This document shows, piece by piece, positions 54,596 through 64,000 of a DNA stretch of 64,000 nt; the first letter of the stretch is position 1; each line of letters opens with the position of its first letter. The translations under genes and the position numbers were made by a program. Under the pieces are notes generated by a model. It was not told the origin of the DNA and ran no database searches. It was given only the letters and a program-made list of their open reading frames with translations. This DNA is from Leptospira tipperaryensis (GTDB lineage: Bacteria; Spirochaetota; Leptospiria; Leptospirales; Leptospiraceae): positions 1,242,001 to 1,306,000 of the forward strand of contig NZ_CP015217.1 of the NCBI RefSeq assembly GCF_001729245.1, read 5' to 3'.

Positions 54596-56200
54596 ATGTT
54601 AAGAATACACATCGCACTCGCTTTTTTTGCCACGATCCTTCTTTTTGCGGTCGCAAATCGGCAACAGAAAAAAGAAATCAATCCGATCGATTTTAAGTTT
54701 CCGGAAGCCGAAGGCGCGGTCTTGGATCCGATATCCGGAATCAAAATTCCAGTAACAAGATTCTCCTTTGCCGATCTCAAAAAAAAGGCGAGAAGTATGG
54801 CGCACGGACGTTATGTGAAACCGCAATTTGTTTCGACTCACTTCTTACAAGGGCTGAGTTGGGCGCAATATAAGAATATTCGATTTAAACCAGAATCTTC
54901 TCTCTGGAAAAAGGAAGGCAATCCGTTTCAGGTTCAATTCTTTCATCCGGGACATCTCTACAATACGAACGTTTCTTTGCACGAAGTCAGATCCGATTTT
55001 GCGAGAGAAATCCCTTACGACGAAAGTTATTTTGATCTTTCCAAATTAAAAATTTCGGGAGAGATTCCGCCTAACCTAGGTTATTCGGGCTTTAAAATCC
55101 ACTATCCTCTCAACACGGAGGAACACACCGACGAGTTTACGGTCTTTCAAGGCGCGAGTTATTATAGAATGGTTTCTAAAAAACAGGTCTATGGACTTTC
55201 CGCGCGCGGAATCGCGATCAATACCGGAATGCCTTATCCCGAGGATTTTCCCGGCTTTACTCATTTCTGGATCGTTCATCCGGACAAAACCGATTCCACC
55301 ATTTTCGTCTACGCATTGTTAGACGGCAGGACCGCGACCGGGGCTTATGAATTTCAGATCAGTCCGGGAAAGGTTTCTTCGGTTCACGTAAACGCGGAAG
55401 TCACCTTACGAAACAAAGTTGATCGTTTTGGAATCGCACCTCTGACTTCGATGTATTGGTATTCCGAAACAAAAGGGATTCCCGACGGACAAGCTTATCC
55501 GGAGTCTCACGATTCGGACGGGCTTATGGTTGAGTCCGGAAAGGGAGAATGGATTTGGAGACCGTTGGATAATCCAAGACGATCCACAATTTACAGTTTC
55601 TTGGATGAAAATCCGAGAGCGTTCGGATTGATTCAAAGAGATCGAAACTTTGCTTCTTACCAAGACAATACGATGAAGTATCATCTTCGTCCTTCCGCCT
55701 GGGTCGAACCCGAGGGAAATTGGGGAAAGGGAAGCGTTCAGCTGTTATTAAATCCTACGATTCAAGATTCGGACGACAACGTAGGCGCTTTTTGGGTTCC
55801 GGCTAACGTTCCGCAGCCGTTAGAACCGTATGAATTCAGTTATACCATACGCTGGTTAAACGACGATCCGCTTCCGGATTCGCTCGCAAAAACGGTTTCC
55901 ACGAGAATCGCTCCCGTTCCCGGAGAATCCGATATGCGCGTCTTTTACGTCGATTTTTCCAATGACAAGTTGAAAGAATTGGACGCCTCCACTTATCTTC
56001 AGGCATCCATCGATACGGGAGAGAATGCAGAATTAGCGGATTATAATATTCAAAAAATAGAAGAGACTGGCGTTTGGAGACTTACCTTTCGAATCGTCCA
56101 AAAGAATAAAAATAAACCCGCCGAACTCAGAGCGGTTCTTAAAAAAAATCAGGAAGACCTCAGCGAAACCTGGACGTTCACTCTTGAATCCACGATCTGA
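54596..56200 (+). CDS. opgG: Periplasmic glucan biosynthesis protein, MdoG/OpgG family
   Basis: The 534-residue protein begins with a signal peptide (IALAFFATILLFAVANR) and matches OpgG/OpgD: FSFADLKKKARSMA, the QFFHPGHLYN region, FTVFQGASYYRMVSKKQVYGLSARG, and LTSMYWYSETKG, then a C-terminal Ig-like domain (EPYEFSYTIRW). It works with OpgH to make osmoregulated periplasmic glucans. First gene of a three-gene coupled unit. Confidence 0.93.
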   Translation: MLRIHIALAFFATILLFAVANRQQKKEINPIDFKFPEAEGAVLDPISGIKIPVTRFSFADLKKKARSMAHGRYVKPQFVSTHFLQGLSWAQYKNIRFKPESSLWKKEGNPFQVQFFHPGHLYNTNVSLHEVRSDFAREIPYDESYFDLSKLKISGEIPPNLGYSGFKIHYPLNTEEHTDEFTVFQGASYYRMVSKKQVYGLSARGIAINTGMPYPEDFPGFTHFWIVHPDKTDSTIFVYALLDGRTATGAYEFQISPGKVSSVHVNAEVTLRNKVDRFGIAPLTSMYWYSETKGIPDGQAYPESHDSDGLMVESGKGEWIWRPLDNPRRSTIYSFLDENPRAFGLIQRDRNFASYQDNTMKYHLRPSAWVEPEGNWGKGSVQLLLNPTIQDSDDNVGAFWVPANVPQPLEPYEFSYTIRWLNDDPLPDSLAKTVSTRIAPVPGESDMRVFYVDFSNDKLKELDASTYLQASIDTGENAELADYNIQKIEETGVWRLTFRIVQKNKNKPAELRAVLKKNQEDLSETWTFTLESTI

Positions 56201-56615
56201 GATCAAACCGAAATTCTCCAAAAATTCGGAAGCCCTTTCCCGAGTTTTTGCAAAAGTGGAATTGTATTGTATCGCCTCCGGGATCACGGATCCGATCGAA
56301 CTGCACACAAAGCTCGGAATATTTCTTAGTCTTTTGGAAAGTCAAAGAACAAGTCTGGAAAAAAAAGACGAGGCTTCCTTTGAAACGGAGGCGATGAAAC
56401 TCTTCTTAGATTCCGGAATTCTTGGATCTCAAAAAAATAAATCTCTTCAGCTTCCCGAGTTGGAACCCTCTCGGATGATTCCGAATCCGGTCGACTTTGG
56501 ACCGTTAGGCGTTCTTGCCGAACCGAAGGAAAAATTGGAACCAATTCCTGTGATTCTTTCAGTCGTTTTTTGGGGCGGCGTGTATGCATTCTTACTCTAC
56601 GGGCTTTTACGGTGA
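56184..56615 (+). CDS. Small membrane protein between opgG and opgH
   Basis: The 143-residue protein begins at TTG 56184, inside the opgG end (17-base overlap), has a soluble helical part (RVFAKVELYCIASGITDP) and a C-terminal transmembrane helix (PVILSVVFWGGVYAFLLYGLL). Its stop overlaps the GTG start of opgH. No known family. Position suggests a part of the glucan synthesis complex, but this is inference. Confidence 0.65.
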   Translation: MNPRSEIKPKFSKNSEALSRVFAKVELYCIASGITDPIELHTKLGIFLSLLESQRTSLEKKDEASFETEAMKLFLDSGILGSQKNKSLQLPELEPSRMIPNPVDFGPLGVLAEPKEKLEPIPVILSVVFWGGVYAFLLYGLLR

Positions 56616-58753
56616 GACAGAACGAAAGAGAAACCGCCGGATTTCTGATCGATTCCAAAACTCTCAGTTACAGACGTTTGAGTTTTGGAGGTCTCGTTTT
56701 TTTCTTTGTCATTATCGGAGTTTTTTTAGAAGTTCAATTTCTTTCCTTTCAATCCATCAGCCCGTTTGAATGGGCGACGCTCATCCTATTTTGTGTTTTG
56801 TTTCCGATCATTTCCTTCGGGGCCGCTACGGCTCTGATCGGCTTTGTTCAAAGACTAAGAGGAGGCGATCCGCTTCGCATTTCTAGAATATTAGAAGAAT
56901 ATGATGTTTTAGAAGACGAAAACCCACCGGTCGCGATTGTAATGCCGATTCACTGCGAAGATGTTTCCCGTATTTTTGCCGGCGTCGAATTGATGCTAAA
57001 AGATATCGCGGAAAACGGTCTTTCACCTACGGTTGATTTTTTTATTCTCTCCGATACATCGGATCCGAACCTCTGGGCTCAAGAGGAAAAAGCCTTTTCA
57101 ATTTTGAGTCAGAAGATCGAAAACAAGGATCGGATCTACTATCGAAAACGTAGACTTAACCTAAACAAAAAATCCGGAAACATCGCAGACTTCTGTAGAA
57201 GATGGGGCAAACGATACAAATACATGATCATCCTGGACGCCGATAGTATCGTCACGGGAGAATGTATGAAGAAGTTGATTCGTCTGATGGAAAAAATTCC
57301 GGACGCGGGCATCATCCAAACCGTTCCCGAAGTGATTCGGGCCCGTTCCATCTTTCAACGTCTTTCCGCGTTTGCCGCTTGGGTCGGCAATCCAGTGTTT
57401 GGTGCCGGTTCTTTTTTCTGGCAGCTGAGATCGGGTCCATTTTGGGGACACAATGCAATCATTCGTTTGCAGCCGTTTATGAAATATTGCGGTCTTCCCG
57501 GTTTGCCCGGAGAAAGCGCGATCGGTGGAAAGATCCTGAGCCACGATACGATCGAGGCGGCTCTGTTTCGAAAGGCGGGTTATAGCGTTTGGTTTGCGAG
57601 CGATCTCAAGGGTTCTTATGAAGAAGCGCCGCCTAACGTTCTCGAGGCGTTAAAGCGTGACAATCGCTGGTGCCAGGGAAACCTTCAGCACTTTTGGTTT
57701 CTGTTCGGAGGAAAGCTTCGTTTTTCGAGTCGTCTCCAAATTCTACTCGGAATTTTTTCTTATTTTAGTTCTCCACTTTGGGCCTTACTTTTGGTTTCTT
57801 CCTCTTTGACTACGATCGAAGACATCGACTTTTTTCGTCTCGCGTTGTTACCCGAAGATTGGATCGCGTTTCGAGACGATCTCTATCTTCCGGTAGCTTA
57901 TGCTCTGCAAGGATATACTCTCTTGATTCTTTTTCTTCCACGAATCGTTTCTTTTATGGAAGTGATTTTGTTTCGAAGAAAGGAATGGAGGGGATCCGTT
58001 TTTTCTTGGTTGCTTTCTTTTTTTCTGGAATTCTTTCATTCCGTTTTGATGGCTCCGGTGTATATGGTTCAGTATACGAGGTTTATTCTTCTTACATTCT
58101 TAAATCGTAAAATAGAATGGGGACCTCAAAATCGAAATGCGTCTTCCGCTTTGGATTTGCAAGCGCTCGCTTATACGGTTTTGCCGGCTTCCTTTTATGG
58201 TTTTGGAATCGGGTCCTGGATGTTTTTTACATATCCGATTTTATTTTTTTGGTTCTTACCTTTGCTTCTGGGTTGGATCTTCGCCTATCCACTCGCGTTA
58301 TTTACTTCTTATATTCCAAAAGAAAGAAAAAGAATTTCGATTTTGTCGAACCCTCCCGAAGTCTCCGAAAAGAAATTATTAAATCGGTTAGAACTGTTGG
58401 AACAAAATTACGGCGAGAATTTGGGTTCTTTCGAAAATCATCACGGAATTTTTTGGTCGATCGTCGATCCCTCTCTTAATGGATTCCATCTTTCGAGATT
58501 GAGAAAAAGAAAAAAGGAAACTCCCGGAAGAAAGGAATACCTGCGGAATCTTTGCGATCGAATGAAAAAGGAAGGTCCTTCTTCTTTTTCAAATCAGGAG
58601 TTGCAAAGATTGCTCTGGGATTACGATTCCGTTTCGGCTCTCCATCTTTGGTTTTGGACGGCGGATTTGGGAATTGCATCTTCTTGGTGGAAAGAATCCT
58701 TTTTAAAATATAAAAAAGAGATTTTGTTAAGCGAAGTAAGAAATTCCTTGTAA
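56612..58753 (+). CDS. opgH: Glucan glucosyltransferase, MdoH/OpgH family
   Basis: I choose GTG 56612, overlapping the upstream stop as GTGA, giving 713 residues. A GT2 domain (about residues 85-350) shows PVAIVMPIHCED, FFILSDTSDPN, the DxD-type ILDADS and RDNRWCQGN, flanked by membrane helices on both sides as in OpgH. It polymerises UDP-glucose and exports the glucan into the periplasm. Coupled with opgG and the small membrane protein. Confidence 0.93.
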   Translation: MRQNERETAGFLIDSKTLSYRRLSFGGLVFFFVIIGVFLEVQFLSFQSISPFEWATLILFCVLFPIISFGAATALIGFVQRLRGGDPLRISRILEEYDVLEDENPPVAIVMPIHCEDVSRIFAGVELMLKDIAENGLSPTVDFFILSDTSDPNLWAQEEKAFSILSQKIENKDRIYYRKRRLNLNKKSGNIADFCRRWGKRYKYMIILDADSIVTGECMKKLIRLMEKIPDAGIIQTVPEVIRARSIFQRLSAFAAWVGNPVFGAGSFFWQLRSGPFWGHNAIIRLQPFMKYCGLPGLPGESAIGGKILSHDTIEAALFRKAGYSVWFASDLKGSYEEAPPNVLEALKRDNRWCQGNLQHFWFLFGGKLRFSSRLQILLGIFSYFSSPLWALLLVSSSLTTIEDIDFFRLALLPEDWIAFRDDLYLPVAYALQGYTLLILFLPRIVSFMEVILFRRKEWRGSVFSWLLSFFLEFFHSVLMAPVYMVQYTRFILLTFLNRKIEWGPQNRNASSALDLQALAYTVLPASFYGFGIGSWMFFTYPILFFWFLPLLLGWIFAYPLALFTSYIPKERKRISILSNPPEVSEKKLLNRLELLEQNYGENLGSFENHHGIFWSIVDPSLNGFHLSRLRKRKKETPGRKEYLRNLCDRMKKEGPSSFSNQELQRLLWDYDSVSALHLWFWTADLGIASSWWKESFLKYKKEILLSEVRNSL

Positions 58754-58793
58754 AATTGAATGTATCTTTCGGAAATTCTCTTCTGAAACTTTG

Positions 58794-59126
58794 ATGAAAC
58801 AGCAAATTATTCCTTATTACGTTCTGATTCTTTCCGTTGTAACGATCGGAGTTTCGCCGTTAAGATCGGGTGATTTCGAAGGAGTCTACAGGGTCGGCAA
58901 TCAAAATTGCAGAGTGAAGCCTATCAAAATGGCCTTCGAAGTATATTGCGAGAATACCCGAAAAAAGGAAATTTATTTTTATCAGGGAGAGGAAAATAAG
59001 AATATAATATTCAAAAGTGATGATGGAACATTGTCCGGTCGTTTTATTTTTAAAGATTCTTCCTTGAAATCCGGAGTGTTTATCGGAGGCGACGGAATCC
59101 GATGGAAGGTAAAAAAAGATAAGTAA
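58794..59126 (+). CDS. Small secreted protein of unknown function
   Basis: From ATG 58794, 110 residues: a hydrophobic N-terminus (IIPYYVLILSVVTIGVSP) that looks like a signal peptide, then a beta-rich domain with two cysteines (NQNCRVKP and EVYCENT) that could form a disulfide. It follows opgH by 40 bases. No family recognised. Confidence 0.65.
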   Translation: MKQQIIPYYVLILSVVTIGVSPLRSGDFEGVYRVGNQNCRVKPIKMAFEVYCENTRKKEIYFYQGEENKNIIFKSDDGTLSGRFIFKDSSLKSGVFIGGDGIRWKVKKDK

Positions 59127-59138
59127 CCTTTTTTTAGA

Positions 59139-60266
59139 TTAGATTAATTTTAAAAATACGCTCACGGCGTGTTTCACGTCTTCTCTTCCGTCTCTCTCAA
59201 AAAGAGGAGATACTTTTCCTTTCCAGGCCTTTGCGCTTCCGATCGATTTTTCAAACTGAAACGAAAACAATTCTTCATTGGAAAGATAGGCCGATGGAAT
59301 TTCTTCTTTGAGGGCTTGGTGCAGATAAGGAACCTCCGGAAAATTTCCCCGATCCGTATATAGAAGAGGAGTTTTGGCGTAAACGCTTTCGCTTAAAATT
59401 CCATAGCCCGGTTTTGTAATCACGAAATCACAAGCGGTCAAAAGATCCGGATAGTGGACGTTCGTAAAGCTAAGAATTCCTTCTCTTTGTTTTTCAGGGA
59501 TCAGAGAAAGATCAAAGTCGGTTCCTCCTGAAATCACGATTCGATATCGATCGGAATCAAATTTTTTCCATTCAAAATGTTCAGTTTTGACTCCGTAGGC
59601 ACCGAACGAAAAGAGAAGATTGATTTTGTCGTTCGGAAGTTTAAAAAATTCTTTCGCATTTGTTTTATCGAGGTTCGGTCGTCGACCGACGAGTCCGATG
59701 TTTTTTTGTTCTGCGAGAGAAGCCGCGGGGCAGGAGAAAGGCAGCAAAAGACCGAAGGTTGCTAGATAGTATTCTTCAAAAAGGACGGAGGCTGTTTGTG
59801 AAAAGAGTGGAGATTCTTTTTGATAACCTCCGTAGATAAAATCCCATGTAAAGTTTCCGATAAAGAGGGATGGAATTTTTAGTTTGTCCGCGACGTTAAA
59901 CGGAAGAGAAGCGGAGTCCGAAATGATAAGTTCCGTTTCAAAGTCGAGACAGGATTCTATTTCCGATATTTGAAGATAGGATTTTTGAGAATCAAATTCT
60001 TCGATGGCCTGTTCTGTACCTTTGATATCGATGGAAAGGGAATCTTTTTGGACCATCCCTACGTCCATGGATTTTTTGCGAGTCGTAAGTCGCTTTAAAT
60101 AAAGAGAATCACTTTCTCCGAGCGATAACGTCTTTAAGAATTCTTCCCGCGTCGTAACGAGGTCGATTTCTAGGTCCGGAAAACTTCGGAGCAGATAGAG
60201 AATGATTTCCATCGAACGGCTGATATGACCAAAGCCGTGCGAACTTACATAATACGTAATCTTCAT
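59139..60266 (-). CDS. GT-B fold glycosyltransferase, MurG/GT28-like
   Basis: The 375-residue protein has the N-terminal pattern YYVSSHGFGHISRSMEI (Gly-rich loop binding) and the C-terminal donor site DFVITKPGYGILSESVYAKTP-like sequence with RGNFPEVPY. Substrate unknown. Its ATG overlaps the SpoU methyltransferase stop (ATGA); it is the last gene of the gltA operon. Confidence 0.8.
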   Translation of the reverse strand: MKITYYVSSHGFGHISRSMEIILYLLRSFPDLEIDLVTTREEFLKTLSLGESDSLYLKRLTTRKKSMDVGMVQKDSLSIDIKGTEQAIEEFDSQKSYLQISEIESCLDFETELIISDSASLPFNVADKLKIPSLFIGNFTWDFIYGGYQKESPLFSQTASVLFEEYYLATFGLLLPFSCPAASLAEQKNIGLVGRRPNLDKTNAKEFFKLPNDKINLLFSFGAYGVKTEHFEWKKFDSDRYRIVISGGTDFDLSLIPEKQREGILSFTNVHYPDLLTACDFVITKPGYGILSESVYAKTPLLYTDRGNFPEVPYLHQALKEEIPSAYLSNEELFSFQFEKSIGSAKAWKGKVSPLFERDGREDVKHAVSVFLKLI

Positions 60267-61096
60267 TTGGAAGAACCCTGACGTATGACCTCGTACATTA
60301 CGATTCCTGCGGACATCGCGAGGTTGAGAGAATCCGCTTCTCCGAACATCGGAAGGGAAATGTATTCGTCGGAATGACTTCTCGCAAAGGGAGAAAGTCC
60401 GTATTGTTCCGAACCAAAGACGAGTGCGATCTTTCCTCTGAGGTCGGAATCGAAGTATAACTTCTTTGCTTCCGGTGTTACGGCTAACGTTTTGTATCCG
60501 TTTTCTTTGAGAATGGAATAGATACTTTCCGTTTCTCCGAGATAAACTTCGAGACTAAAAAGCGCTCCCGTAGAAGCGCGTATGACGTTCGGATTAAAAA
60601 GATCCAGTCTCGGATCCGCGACTAGGACGGTATGAAAGCCCGCACCTTCCGCGGTCCGTAGGATCGTTCCGAGGTTTCCGGGTTTTTCCACGCCTTCGAT
60701 GACGAGGATCGGTTTTCCTTTTTTGAGTTGAACCGATTCTTTTGGAAATGTGTCGATTCCGGTCGCAAAGAAGTGGGCGGTTGCGATGAGTCCGTCCGGT
60801 CGATCTCTGTACGAAATCTTTTCAAAAACTTTTTTAGGAACCTTGATTGCCTTGGCTCCGATTGCCCGGATGAGGTCGTATTCGTTTTCTCCTAAAAAAC
60901 ATTCGGGAGAATAGAGGACGTTTTGAAACTTTACCTTTCCCGATTTGGATGCGCGTGAGATTTCTCGGTAGCCTTCTATAAAAAAAAGTCCGTTTGTCTC
61001 TCGATGTTTTTTCTCTTTTAGATTGGAGATGTTCTTGAGTTTCTCGTTGGAGAAACTCGTGATCTCTAAAAAAGAAATTCCTTGTTCCGGGTTCAA
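60263..61096 (-). CDS. SpoU/TrmH-family RNA 2'-O-methyltransferase
   Basis: I choose TTG 61096, which overlaps the upstream stop as TTGA and has GGAGAG about 8 bases before it, giving 277 residues; a TTG at 61126 is possible but less well placed. The trefoil-knot motifs are clear: PGNLGTILRTAEGAGF, NVIRASTGALF, LVFGSEQYGLS and LPMFGEADSLNLAMSAGI. It methylates a ribose in rRNA or tRNA. Confidence 0.93.
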   Translation of the reverse strand: MNPEQGISFLEITSFSNEKLKNISNLKEKKHRETNGLFFIEGYREISRASKSGKVKFQNVLYSPECFLGENEYDLIRAIGAKAIKVPKKVFEKISYRDRPDGLIATAHFFATGIDTFPKESVQLKKGKPILVIEGVEKPGNLGTILRTAEGAGFHTVLVADPRLDLFNPNVIRASTGALFSLEVYLGETESIYSILKENGYKTLAVTPEAKKLYFDSDLRGKIALVFGSEQYGLSPFARSHSDEYISLPMFGEADSLNLAMSAGIVMYEVIRQGSSK

Positions 61097-61971
61097 AGCG
61101 AAAGTCTCTCCGATGTATAGATACAATTTGATCCGGAAGGATAGAGTTTTCCGCTCTGTTCCGGAATGGAAAGTTCTCCTAAGTAAAACTTTCCGTTATT
61201 CTTAATTCTACCTTGTAAAATTCTTTGTAAGGCGAGGGGACTAAAACCGGTGGAGTGACAAGTTAGAACGATAAAGTCCGGCTTGGATCCGCAGAGCTCC
61301 ATGAGAAGATCCATGAGTTCGGGAAGATCTTTTTCGATCTTAAACACTTCACCGCTCGCTCCTCTTCCAAAGGTCGGCGGATCGAGGATAAATCCTCGAT
61401 AGTCTTTTCCTCTTTTGATTTCTCGTTTTAAAAATTTCAAAACGTCTTCCACCATCCAACGGATTTTTTTATCCGCGAGTCCTGACGCGGTCGCATTCTC
61501 GCGGGCCCAGTCCACCATTCCTTTTGAGGCGTCCAAGTGACATGCGGAAGCTCCTCCATCCAAGACCGCGAGCGTAGAAATTCCGGAATAGGCGAAAAGA
61601 TTGAGAACCTCTTCTTCTTTTTTGAGCTGAGAAGAAAGTTTTTGAATCTTTTTCCAGTTTTCCAACTGTTCCGCAAAAATCCCTAAGTGGCCGAAGGGAG
61701 TAAACTTTATTTTAATTGAATATTCTAATATTTGAACAAAGAATTCTTCTTCTACTTTTTTATTCCAGTTCCAAGCGCCTCCGCCCTTATCCGAGCGTAC
61801 GTATTCTCCGTGGACGTTTTTCCAGAGAGCCGGTTTGGATTCCGGCCAAGCCGAAACCGGGGACGGACGGATGATGGTATAAGGACCGATTTGTTCGAGT
61901 TTACGAAAGTTTCCCGAGTCTAGGAGAGAATAGGTTCCGTCGAGGCTTTCAGCTTGTTTTACAATTTTCAT
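61093..61971 (-). CDS. Class I SAM-dependent RNA methyltransferase
   Basis: The 292-residue Rossmann methyltransferase has NLFAYSGIST (motif I), LDASKGMVDWARENA (motif II) and FILDPPTFGRG (motif IV DPP-x-F), like RlmI/RlmK-type rRNA cytosine/guanine methyltransferases, but no PUA domain. It overlaps the preceding methyltransferase by 23 bases and SpoU gene by 4. Confidence 0.9.
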   Translation of the reverse strand: MKIVKQAESLDGTYSLLDSGNFRKLEQIGPYTIIRPSPVSAWPESKPALWKNVHGEYVRSDKGGGAWNWNKKVEEEFFVQILEYSIKIKFTPFGHLGIFAEQLENWKKIQKLSSQLKKEEEVLNLFAYSGISTLAVLDGGASACHLDASKGMVDWARENATASGLADKKIRWMVEDVLKFLKREIKRGKDYRGFILDPPTFGRGASGEVFKIEKDLPELMDLLMELCGSKPDFIVLTCHSTGFSPLALQRILQGRIKNNGKFYLGELSIPEQSGKLYPSGSNCIYTSERLSL

Positions 61972-63198
61972 AGATATGTACCTTAAAATAATTTCCTTCC
62001 GGAAACTGACTTCTTACCGGATGATCGTCTTCCGGTTTTAAACTTTCAAACTTCTCGTATTTCCAACCCTTGGACTGAAGAATGTTCTTTGCAAGAGATT
62101 CTAATTCTTCCGAACCGATTCTTCCGGAACAGGAGCAAAGAATGATCGTTCCCGATTCTTCCAGAGACGATAGAGAACTTCCGAACAGATGCGCGTAGGT
62201 CTTGAGCGCGTTCTTTTTCGACTTCGCATCCGGAGTCAGGTTCGGAGGATCGATTACGATCAGTCCGAATTTTTGATCCTTCAATACGTCTTCCAATTCT
62301 CTAAAAAGATTTTTCTGAACGAATCTGTGTTTGCAAGAACTTCCGTCTTTTTTTAAACTCAGAACTCTTTGAAATGCATCCAGAGCTTCTTTGGAACCGT
62401 CGACGGACGTCACGGAACGCGCTCCCGCAGAATCCATACAGATCGAAGTGAGTCCCGTATGCGAAAAAAGATGAAGACAATCTTTTCCTTTTGAGATTTC
62501 CTTTTTGTCCAAGAGAAATCTTCTAAGGTTTCGAAGATCCAAAAAGATACCTCCCTTTTGTCCGGGAAGTTCCACAGGAAATTTTACGTTTTGTAAAGTA
62601 ATCGTTTCTCGGATCAGGATTGCGTCTTTTCCTTGTTTGGCGCCTCTCCAGATTCTTTCGGAGAGTTTTTTATCGTCTCCGGTTTTTTCGGGAGGATCGA
62701 AAAGAATTTTCGTGGGAAGAGGTTCTCCTACTTTAGAATTCTTGCATAGATCGTATAAGTTCCAGACGACCCATCGTCCGTATGCGAGAAGAGAGGAAGA
62801 ATAGATCCTCACGACCCAGGTTCCGCCGATTTTATCCACGGTCACTCCGGGAAAGAGATCGTTTTCCCCGTGAAGGATCCGATAAGCGTTAGTCGTCTTT
62901 CGCAATTCTTTTCTTTTGTGAAGAGAAGAGATCAGATTCTCGCGAACTTTTTCCTTTGAGAATTCGGGGAGGTTTTGTATGACTCTGATTCGTATGAGTC
63001 CGTTCTTAGAATAGATTCCCGTTGCGATCGGATGATTTTCCGTAGAGAAAAGCGTCAGCCATTCTCCATTTGCAAAGGGTGTTACCGCGGAAGAAAGATT
63101 GCCGCTAAAGATCCAAGGATGTTTTCGTTTTACGGAGAGTTCGCTCTTCCGGTTCAGTTGATATCTTCGGAACCGGAAGGCGGGGGAAGAGGGAATGT

Positions 63199-63202
<4 letters not shown>
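61949..63202 (-). CDS. RlmI-like rRNA (cytosine-C5) methyltransferase with PUA domain, probable CTG start
   Basis: A TTG at 62905 would begin at LRKTTNAYR and lack the PUA domain. The same frame stays open upstream and encodes a good PUA domain: [16 protein letters not shown], then [19 protein letters not shown] and LIRIRV. No ATG, GTG or TTG occurs in that 99-codon stretch. CTG at 63202 overlaps the gltA stop as CTGA, with AAAGAGG about 12 bases before it, giving 417 residues, close to family length. CTG and ATT a few codons later are alternatives. Downstream come [11 protein letters not shown] and [11 protein letters not shown]. Confidence 0.75.

Positions 63203-64000
<798 letters not shown>

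Overview
The window reads as a chromosomal segment of Leptospira, probably a mid-GC species of the pathogenic clade. I infer this from the gene content: LpxI/LpxB lipid A enzymes in a spirochete-like setting, the long two-part IspG, LL-diaminopimelate aminotransferase, opgG/opgH, many lipoproteins with relaxed lipoboxes, and intergenic DNA full of short palindromes such as GTAGGAACTCCTAC and GTCGGAATTCCGAC. No rRNA, tRNA, transposase, phage or CRISPR array was seen. The species cannot be fixed by reading alone.

Layout. 1-1.2 kb: a decayed, frameshifted gene at the left edge and two palindrome-bounded intergenic elements. 1.2-5.6 kb (minus): NUDIX hydrolase, MFS transporter and aminopeptidase N in one tight operon. 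5.6-6.5 kb: three more intergenic elements. 6.5-11.8 kb (plus): UvrD/PcrA helicase, TPR lipoprotein, AsmA-like membrane protein, small membrane protein. 11.9-20.5 kb (minus): lpxI-lpxB with a FmdB-type zinc ribbon upstream, an SH3b protein, a TolC-family channel, sucCD and ruvA. 21-22 kb (minus): metallo-beta-lactamase-fold lipoprotein. 22.3-27.3 kb (plus): small lipoproteins, a fatty acid desaturase, and pyrB-DUF2203-dapL. 27.7-35 kb (minus): beta-helix lipoprotein, LVIVD-type propeller protein and a 1164-residue TPR protein. 35-36.5 kb: gene remnants and palindromes. 36.5-40.6 kb (plus): Fis-type regulator, rho, rpmE, an IscU-like/pentapeptide-repeat fusion and a small partner. 41-46.7 kb (minus): class III cyclase with an overlapping FecR-domain gene, and ispG. 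46.9-49.6 kb: two hypothetical genes flanking further elements and a 36-bp minisatellite. 49.9-59.1 kb (plus): gltB and an opgG-X-opgH operon. 59.1-64 kb (minus): an overlapping operon gltA, RlmI-like methyltransferase, second methyltransferase, SpoU methyltransferase and glycosyltransferase.

Most genes are housekeeping (TCA cycle, envelope, nitrogen, recombination, translation). The novelty is mainly between genes: composite palindrome-bounded elements of about 150 bp, several smaller palindrome families, a nine-copy minisatellite and a G-quadruplex-type tract. Within genes, the most unusual items are an IscU-like protein lacking its third cysteine and fused to pentapeptide repeats, a methyltransferase whose full PUA-containing form appears to need a CTG start overlapping the gltA stop, and a Lys/Ser-rich histone-H1-like tail on a Fis-type regulator next to an Asn/His-rich Rho.
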